This document shows positions 59,259 to 64,000 of a stretch of DNA of 64,000 nucleotides, one piece after another. The stretch is from JAEUJM01 sp041908445. GTDB taxonomy: Bacteria; Actinomycetota; Acidimicrobiia; Acidimicrobiales; DATDAH01. The notes beneath the pieces were generated by a model. The model was not told the DNA's origin. It saw only the letters and a list, made by a program, of their open reading frames with translations, and ran no database searches. Every line of letters begins with the position of its first letter. Within the stretch, counting starts at the first letter, position 1. The DNA is taken from positions 1 through 64,000 of the forward strand of contig JAYRFK010000036.1 in the NCBI GenBank assembly GCA_041908445.1, read 5' to 3'. Made by a program: the position numbers and the translations under genes.

Positions 59259-60415
59259 CCTCTGTCCAGGAACCGCGGCAGATCGCCGGCACCGATCATC
59301 GAGGGGTCCCCGCAGAAGTGGCCCGGGGTGCCCTCGCCGCCAGGTGTCCGGGTGGCGTGGTTGTGGAACTGGATCAGCTGGTTCGGTGGCGGGATGTCAC
59401 CGTGGCCAAAGAGCCGAGCCAGCAGGTCGGCGACGGCGTGTGCCGCGACGGCAGTCGTGTAGGCGATCACCGAAGGGTCCGGCTCGCCGTGGCCGGCGAC
59501 GTATCCCTCAGCAGCGAGCGCCACCCGCTCAGCCTCGGGCAACCCCTCAGCATCGAGCTGGGCGAAGTCGATCCACCCGCGGCAGACGATGCACGGCAGC
59601 CCGGGAGCCATGTAAGTGAGACGGCCGTCGATGCCGGTCACGGCGTCGCCGCGGGCGTCGATCTTGACACCCATGTCGAACACCGGCACGAGGTACATGT
59701 AGGAGAGGCGGGCTAAGACCGTGCGGCCAAGGTTGTCATCCGTGCACCCGAAGACGACATCACAGTGTCGAAGCGACCGCGCCGGCGCCTCGTCGGCGAC
59801 CGTCCCGATGATCGGTGTGACCGTCGTCCCAAGCCGGATCGCTTCGGCGCTTCGCTCAACCACGTGGACCTTCGCGAGGCCGACATCCTCTGACGTCGAG
59901 CCCCACACCCGAGTCACGTTGGTCTCCGTGATGACGTCGTGGTCGATCACCGTGATGTGTCCAACTCCCAAGCGGATGAGCTGCTCGCACACAGCGGATC
60001 CGGTGCCGCCAGCTCCAACGACACCGACGTGAAGCCCAGCCAAGATCTCCTGGCCCGCCGCCCCGAAGGCTCTGACCTGCCGATCGAAGCTGGTGCCCAC
60101 CGGGCCCCGTGGGCTGTTCAAATGGAGTTCGATGCGCTCGCCGACGACGCGCACGACGTCAACGTGGCGTCGGTCACCGTCGGGGTGCGGGATGTCCCCC
60201 GATACCTGCAACTCGGCTCCGTGGCGGGCCAGCGTGAGCCCGCGCGCCGTGGCTGGCCCGAACTCGACATGGAGATCGGTCTCCTGGTCGGTGACGCGTT
60301 GGCCCATCGCGGTGTAGGTCTCCCCGGTGACGGGGCGCAGCAGAAGGAGGCCGCTCCCAGCTGCGATCATCCCGTCGAGGGTGTCCGCGGTCAGCGCCAG
60401 CGTTGTCCGGGTCAT
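59246..60415 (-). CDS. ThiF-family E1-like adenylating enzyme of the ubiquitin-like cassette
   Basis: A 389-residue protein. Residues ~1-130 form a beta-rich domain I cannot name; the JAB metalloprotease motif sometimes fused here is not visible. Residues ~135-330 form the E1 fold: GVVGAGGTGSAVCEQLIRLG (nucleotide-binding), VIDHDVITETNVTRVWGSTSEDVGLAK (in part; Asp and Arg for ATP), FGCTDDNLGR and PVFDMGVKID. PGLPCIVCRGWID supplies a CxxC that is either zinc-binding or holds the thioester Cys. It would adenylate the C-terminal Gly of the ubiquitin-like protein. ATG 60415 overlaps the E2 gene stop as ATGA. Confidence 0.9.
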   Translation of the reverse strand: MTRTTLALTADTLDGMIAAGSGLLLLRPVTGETYTAMGQRVTDQETDLHVEFGPATARGLTLARHGAELQVSGDIPHPDGDRRHVDVVRVVGERIELHLNSPRGPVGTSFDRQVRAFGAAGQEILAGLHVGVVGAGGTGSAVCEQLIRLGVGHITVIDHDVITETNVTRVWGSTSEDVGLAKVHVVERSAEAIRLGTTVTPIIGTVADEAPARSLRHCDVVFGCTDDNLGRTVLARLSYMYLVPVFDMGVKIDARGDAVTGIDGRLTYMAPGLPCIVCRGWIDFAQLDAEGLPEAERVALAAEGYVAGHGEPDPSVIAYTTAVAAHAVADLLARLFGHGDIPPPNQLIQFHNHATRTPGGEGTPGHFCGDPSMIGAGDLPRFLDRGWPT

Positions 60416-60813
60416 GGCCGACCCGCCGCGGTCTCGAGGCATCGTCGGATGTACGCCGCGTAGGAGCGGAGGTCGTCGATGCCGCTGCTCCACTCTCCGG
60501 TCTGAAGGTGGCGTGACCAGCGGTGCCACTGGCGGCCACAATGAGCCTCGATCACCTCAATGGCGGGGATGGCTGTGTCATCCTCACGGACGATCGCATC
60601 CTGGAACCAGAACATGTCCGGCTTTACGTCGGGGTAGCCATTCGGGAGACGGACGAGCAGGTCGCTCGCCCGCGGAGCCAGGCCAGGCGCCAGCACGAAG
60701 CCCGAGAGGACCACACAGGTGTGCGAGCCTTCGCTGCACACCTCGTGGTTCGGGAAATGGTTGTCCAAGAACGCCTGGTCTGACTCGGAGAGCAGGGACG
60801 CCATCATGTTCAC
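60412..60813 (-). CDS. E2-like (Prok-E2_E family) protein
   Basis: A 133-residue protein matching the bacterial E2 family E: VVLSGFVLAPGLAP, LLVRLPNGYPDVKPDMFWF (the E2 beta-sheet with the YPxxxPxxxF signature) and HCGRQWHRWSRHL ... WSSGIDDLRSYAAYIRR. The canonical E2 catalytic Cys position is not obvious; the nearest is Cys in EAHCGRQW. So it may transfer the modifier by an altered chemistry. GTG 60813 overlaps the ubiquitin-like gene stop as GTGA, giving tight coupling of modifier and E2. Confidence 0.85.
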   Translation of the reverse strand: MNMMASLLSESDQAFLDNHFPNHEVCSEGSHTCVVLSGFVLAPGLAPRASDLLVRLPNGYPDVKPDMFWFQDAIVREDDTAIPAIEVIEAHCGRQWHRWSRHLQTGEWSSGIDDLRSYAAYIRRCLETAAGRP

Positions 60814-61070
60814 CCGGGGTTGATTGTCTTCGGGGCCGAGTAGAAGTGCATGCCGTTGCGGAGCTCGACCTTCTCGTCGTCCTCGACTGGGTCGTCCTCG
60901 CCGCCTGGGACCTCACGCCACAGCGTGCGATTCCCGCCGATGTCCGGGTCAGCGAGTTGGCGCAGTTCCGAACCGGTCATCACCGGCTCGGGGGCGTCGT
61001 ACTTCTTCTTGTCGATGTGGATGACCGTGGGCCGGTGCGGGTCGGGCTTGTTGCCTTTGTCGTTGCTCAT
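60810..61070 (-). CDS. Ubiquitin-like modifier (multiubiquitin family, single domain)
   Basis: An 86-residue protein. The first ~15 residues are polar and probably disordered. The rest is one beta-grasp unit of the multiubiquitin family: TVIHIDKKKYDAPEPVMTG, SELRQLADPDIGGNRTLW and DEKVELRNGMHFYSAPKTIN, ending in Asn-Pro-Gly. Family relatives often carry two or more tandem units; this has one. The exposed terminal Gly needs no processing before E1 adenylation. ATG 61070 has GAGGAG eight bases before it. A conserved 28-bp element lies 47 bases upstream. Confidence 0.85.
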   Translation of the reverse strand: MSNDKGNKPDPHRPTVIHIDKKKYDAPEPVMTGSELRQLADPDIGGNRTLWREVPGGEDDPVEDDEKVELRNGMHFYSAPKTINPG

Positions 61071-61117
61071 CTGTGTACTCCTCGGGGTCCGGCCGCATCT
61101 CGGCCTTCACCCGCACC

Positions 61118-61145
61118 AGATGCCGAACCTCGCTGATCTGTCCCA
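61118..61145 (-). promoter_or_regulatory. Island promoter-like element, copy A
   Basis: On the minus strand TGGGACAG-N7-AGGTTCGGCATCT. Read as TGGGAC, 17-base spacer, CATCT it has the layout of an alternative sigma-factor promoter. It would start transcription about 40 bases before the ubiquitin-like gene. Copy B is at 63178-63205; 23 of 28 positions are identical. Confidence 0.5.
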
Positions 61146-61161
61146 ACCGCCCGGAAAATTC

Positions 61162-62175
61162 TTAGACGCAGTCGACGCAGATCTCGGACCCGGCAGCGAA
61201 TAGGTCCACCCGCTTGAGGGTCCTGCAGCTGTCGCACCGCTTCTCGGCGACTCGCACCTTGGGAGCGTTGCACTCACACCACGAGCAGGTCCCGCACACG
61301 CGGTGGCTCGGGTCGGTGTCGCAGCGAAGCCAGGCCTCGTTGATCTCGTCGCAGTCCGGGCAGAACAGCTCGGGGGCCGTCGCTGTGGCGGTTCGGGGCG
61401 CGCGCCACTCGCCCCAGGGAGGAGTGTTCGAGTCCGTCAGCACGGCGAAGACGTAAATGCCGTCGCTCACGGCCTGTCCGTAGAATTCGGGTGTTTCAGC
61501 GCCGCTGGCGTGGCGCAGTCGGGCGTTGTCGTCCTGGGCGGCGCCACGCTCGGCAGCCCTGGCGATCATGCAGCCGTCGGGTTGCACCGTGCCCCTCGAC
61601 ACGCGGTACGCGCCACCCACGGTCGCGCAGAACCGGATCGTGTCGCCCTCGGCGAGAACGACGTAGCCGGTGCCGCGCATGCGCTGTGCCATCCGTACAC
61701 AGCAGGCTTCGCGTGAGCCTGCGACGCTGAAGTGGTTGAAGAGATCTGCGACGTCCTGTGCTTTCGGTGCGCGGCCCTCGAGGATGTCGTCCGCCGCGCT
61801 GTCGGGGATGAGCACGGCTGCGGCGAACGCGTCGGCGATCTTCTCCTCGAAGCGCCGGCCAGCCTCTTCGCTCAGCTGCGCGATTTCTCGTGCGACGTCG
61901 TCGGTATGGCGAGCTTGGTCGTGTCCGAGCTCGTGAAGGGCGGTGAACCGACTGCGGCGATGGCTGTTCGCTCGCTGCACGGCGATGCTCCGAGAACTCT
62001 CGGTGTAGACGCCCTCGACAGAGCAGTCACTCGCGTTCAGACGTTCGACCAGCTCGATGCGGACGTCGGGGACCACGAGTGACATCGCCTCAAACGGGTC
62101 CTCCCGGAGCAGGTCGAGCGCGTCGCAGTCGAACACCGAACAGAGAACTGCAGCAAGCTTCTGGGGGTCAGTCAC
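61162..62175 (-). CDS. ImmA/IrrE-family metallopeptidase with cysteine-rich C-terminus
   Basis: A 337-residue protein. The ImmA/IrrE peptidase domain (~40-170) has the zinc motif HELGH in RFTALHELGHDQARHTDD, with the third ligand probably in the following helix region (EEKIADAFAAAVLIP). Members cut repressors or anti-sigma-like proteins (ImmA, IrrE). The C-terminal ~75 residues hold ten or more cysteines in CPDC, CGTC, CEC, CDSC and CVDC knuckles, a double zinc-binding module reminiscent of treble-clef/RING folds. In this operon it could relieve repression, remove the modifier, or act as a ligase adaptor. GTG 62175 overlaps the previous stop by eight bases. Confidence 0.85.
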   Translation of the reverse strand: MTDPQKLAAVLCSVFDCDALDLLREDPFEAMSLVVPDVRIELVERLNASDCSVEGVYTESSRSIAVQRANSHRRSRFTALHELGHDQARHTDDVAREIAQLSEEAGRRFEEKIADAFAAAVLIPDSAADDILEGRAPKAQDVADLFNHFSVAGSREACCVRMAQRMRGTGYVVLAEGDTIRFCATVGGAYRVSRGTVQPDGCMIARAAERGAAQDDNARLRHASGAETPEFYGQAVSDGIYVFAVLTDSNTPPWGEWRAPRTATATAPELFCPDCDEINEAWLRCDTDPSHRVCGTCSWCECNAPKVRVAEKRCDSCRTLKRVDLFAAGSEICVDCV

Positions 62176-63157
62176 CGAGCAGACGGTCCAAGATGTCGTC
62201 GTAGTCGAGGGGCCGCCCGAACGTTCCGCGGGCAGCGCTGGCCGCGGGCTCCGCTTCGCGGGCCAAGCTGAGTCGCTCCTGGGCCTCGCTGCGCCGATTG
62301 GCTCTCGCTCTGGCCCTGATCTTGGGCTTCCGAAACGGAGAGTCGATCTTCTTTTTCAGGGCATCGGCTATCGGTGGACTGGGCGGCCGCACCCCGGTCG
62401 CGGTCTCGATCCTGGCTGCCTCGTTGTCGGTGGGGGCCGACCCCCGCTTGCTGATCGCGAGTGCGCGGTTCGCCGGTAGGCCCGCCTCCTGCAGCAGATC
62501 GTAGGTGAGCTCCAACGCGCTTGCCTCGCCCGCCGCCGGGAGCCACACGGCATTTGCCAGCACACTTAGGCGCTGCGCGAGCTCGTCCAAATCTACGAGT
62601 CGGTCATCGAGAGGAGACAGGATCGGTTGCCCTCGAAGCGTCCCGTCGGCGCTGGCGCCGGTGCGGTACCCGGTCCGAAGCAGGGTCAGCGGTTCGATCT
62701 CAGTTAGGTGCACAATCCGGGCGTCTAGTACGGACCACGGCACCGATGTCTCGAGCGCCACGGCCACGGCGATCTCCCCCAGTCCCCCTGTTTCATCGCC
62801 GGTGAGGACAGCGCTCCACTCGTCAGCGTCTGCGAGGTCCACTACTGGGAGGACCGCAATGAGGTCGCTGTCCACGCGCCAGACAACGCCAAGAAGCACG
62901 GTGTCGTCCCATGCAAGGCGCCAGATGTCGCCTTTGGAAGGGAGTTGATCGCGGACCTCGTCAAACAGACGAACGGGAATCGCCTCCGTCTCCTGCAGGC
63001 CTTCAGAGGCGCCAGCGCTCGTCTCGGCGCTGCCGACACGGAGCTGGCAATGTGCGCAGTTCAGAACATGGCTCCGCACGTCGTGAGCCATGTCAGTGTC
63101 GAAGCGTCCGTCGATTAACGCAGCGAGACTGCGGTCGGTGGGGTGGGGTCCCGGCAT
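62168..63157 (-). CDS. Soluble zinc-finger anti-sigma-like protein
   Basis: A 329-residue protein. The N-terminus has an anti-sigma zinc-finger-like HxxxCxxC in RSHVLNCAHCQLRVG. There is no membrane helix, unlike most such anti-sigma factors. The middle (~60-200) is a beta-rich domain of unknown type (DIWRLAWDDTVLLGVVWRV). The C-terminus is Lys/Arg-rich (KKKIDSPFRKPKIRARARANRR in parts) and may bind DNA or RNA. ATG 63157 overlaps the stop of the sigma-like gene (TGATG), so the two are produced together. I infer an anti-sigma role from gene order and the zinc motif. Confidence 0.6.
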   Translation of the reverse strand: MPGPHPTDRSLAALIDGRFDTDMAHDVRSHVLNCAHCQLRVGSAETSAGASEGLQETEAIPVRLFDEVRDQLPSKGDIWRLAWDDTVLLGVVWRVDSDLIAVLPVVDLADADEWSAVLTGDETGGLGEIAVAVALETSVPWSVLDARIVHLTEIEPLTLLRTGYRTGASADGTLRGQPILSPLDDRLVDLDELAQRLSVLANAVWLPAAGEASALELTYDLLQEAGLPANRALAISKRGSAPTDNEAARIETATGVRPPSPPIADALKKKIDSPFRKPKIRARARANRRSEAQERLSLAREAEPAASAARGTFGRPLDYDDILDRLLGD

Positions 63158-63984
63158 CAGTCCTCCTCTTGGCCAGTAGATGCCGAACCTGCGAGAACTG
63201 TCCCACGCTCGCGCAAACCCGCCGAAGCCTCTGCAAGCGCCGCCACGATCCCGACTGGATCATCTGAATCCTCAAGGAAAGCGGCTGCGGCGGCCTTGGC
63301 GGAGGTCACAGCTCGTTGCGCGGTGCTTCGTGAGAGACCTGACATATCAGCCACCTCGCGTACTGGGAGGTCGAGGAGGGCGACCACGAGACGCTCATTG
63401 TCGCTCAACTGTTGCCAAAGCTCTTGCGCCACGATGTGGGACTCGGGCTGTGCCGTTGCTGCCCTGATGGTGTCATCCAGATCGATTGCTGGGCCGGGGG
63501 CGGCGAGCGGGAATCGCGCCAGGATGACTTCGAGCATGAGCCGCGGCGGAACGGGGGCGGCGGCCGCTTCCAAGATCGCGTGAATGACGTTGCGGAGCGA
63601 TGCTGGCTCGGCAATCGGAGCCCGGCGTTCAGAGTCTCGAGACCAGCGAGCGCGGCGCACGTTCGGCACTGCGTGGGCCGCATCGACGAGCGGCGCTGTT
63701 TCGCCGGCGTGCGGCGGTTCGTCAGCGTGAGCGGCTAGGGACCAGGTTCGGGTTGTAGAGGTTGTACCGGCAATGACGACCGACGGGTCGTTGTCCACTG
63801 CATGAGTGAGGGCCCGGAGGACTGCCCCGGAGTCGGTGCGTCGGGCGGCCATGCGGAAGTGGTTGCGCACGGCCGCCTCAAGGACCCGCTCGAACGACTC
63901 CTCGTCGCTCGCTGAGGCGACGATCCGCGCCATACGAGCGATACCGCCCTCACCGCTGAGGAAGTCGTGAGCGACCTCATGCAC
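63157..63984 (-). CDS. Sigma-factor-region-4-like regulator, probably 5'-incomplete
   Basis: At least 275 residues. Near the C-terminus (~200-245) is a sigma-70 region-4-like helix-turn-helix: LWQQLSDNERLVVALLDLPV, REVADMSGLSRSTAQRAVTSA. The N-terminal part (SFERVLEAAVRNHFRMAARR) is helical; I do not see a clear region 2. A GTG at 63984 is the last start codon visible, but the frame stays open to the window edge (WDDAA before it), so the true start may lie outside. It heads the island and may drive it through the 28-bp elements. Confidence 0.65.
   Translation of the reverse strand: MHEVAHDFLSGEGGIARMARIVASASDEESFERVLEAAVRNHFRMAARRTDSGAVLRALTHAVDNDPSVVIAGTTSTTRTWSLAAHADEPPHAGETAPLVDAAHAVPNVRRARWSRDSERRAPIAEPASLRNVIHAILEAAAAPVPPRLMLEVILARFPLAAPGPAIDLDDTIRAATAQPESHIVAQELWQQLSDNERLVVALLDLPVREVADMSGLSRSTAQRAVTSAKAAAAAFLEDSDDPVGIVAALAEASAGLRERGTVLAGSASTGQEED
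63178..63205 (-). promoter_or_regulatory. Island promoter-like element, copy B
   Basis: TGGGACAG-N7-AGGTTCGGCATCT on the minus strand, inside the 3' end of the sigma-like gene and 20 bases before the ATG of the anti-sigma-like gene. An AGAGGAGG ribosome site lies between. It is the twin of copy A at 61118-61145. Confidence 0.5.
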
Positions 63985-64000
63985 GGCTGCATCATCCCAT

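Noticed and set aside
59246..60415. JAB/MPN deubiquitinase domain fused to the E1
   Set aside because: The N-terminal 130 residues lack the His-x-His and Ser-Asp pattern of that domain; only the E1 fold is supported.
60949..61146. Small minus-strand gene upstream of the modifier gene
   Set aside because: The frame overlaps the modifier gene in another frame and its start covers the 28-bp promoter-like element; no ribosome site or family match.

Overview
The window is a 64 kb piece of a very GC-rich chromosome from an actinobacterium. The clues are DUF5318 next to a class A penicillin-binding protein, a DUF6458 membrane protein, an F420-type luciferase-like oxidoreductase, a fused FadE-like acyl-CoA dehydrogenase, several PASTA-less Ser/Thr kinases, GTG/TTG starts, GTGA start-stop overlaps, and many genes whose start codon lies 6-8 bases after a TAnnnT -10 box with no Shine-Dalgarno sequence (leaderless mRNAs). 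An Acidimicrobiia-like lineage is my inference, not something the sequence proves. I saw no tRNA, rRNA, CRISPR array or transposase.

Layout. 1-5.7 kb: end of a surface protein, a cupredoxin lipoprotein, then a DabB-DabA inorganic-carbon uptake operon with a third gene that looks like a degenerate PurK/ATP-grasp protein. 5.7-12.8 kb: fused acyl-CoA dehydrogenase, an XRE-NTPase-TPR regulator divergent from a six-span membrane protein, and an orphan substrate-binding lipoprotein. 13-24 kb: a multi-PAS GGDEF/EAL protein, FAD oxidoreductase, a P1B-type ATPase fused to a hemerythrin domain, a MoaD-like/BNR-repeat pair, a purple-acid-phosphatase-like enzyme, and a small secreted repeat protein cut by an in-frame TAG. 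24-39 kb: two-component system, paired FluC fluoride channels, lipoprotein, Gfo/Idh/MocA enzyme, ribokinase/nucleoside hydrolase, LLM oxidoreductase, phosphotransferase, a lipase-like secreted protein, and an FdhF/YdeP molybdoenzyme. 39-51 kb: DUF5318/PBP1/zinc-ribbon cluster, PanB and CoaA (coenzyme A synthesis), fatty-acid-hydroxylase-like protein, DUF192 lipoprotein, and a hybrid kinase paired with a REC-HD-GYP-REC-LuxR regulator. 49.6-58.8 kb: three Ser/Thr kinases (two are tandem paralogues), a TetR-P450-nitronate monooxygenase operon, DUF6458 and a SnoaL-like protein.

58.9-64 kb is an accessory island, visibly less GC-rich than the rest, all on the minus strand, with overlapping genes and Shine-Dalgarno starts rather than leaderless ones. 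In transcription order it encodes a sigma-region-4-like protein, a soluble zinc-finger anti-sigma-like protein, an ImmA/IrrE metallopeptidase with a cysteine-rich tail, a ubiquitin-like protein, an E2-like protein, an E1-like ThiF enzyme and a DUF6527 protein. This is a bacterial ubiquitin-like conjugation cassette joined to its own candidate regulatory module. A 28-bp element found twice in the island, with -35/-10-like halves 17 bp apart, may be the promoter read by the island's sigma-like protein. This island is the most interesting part of the window.
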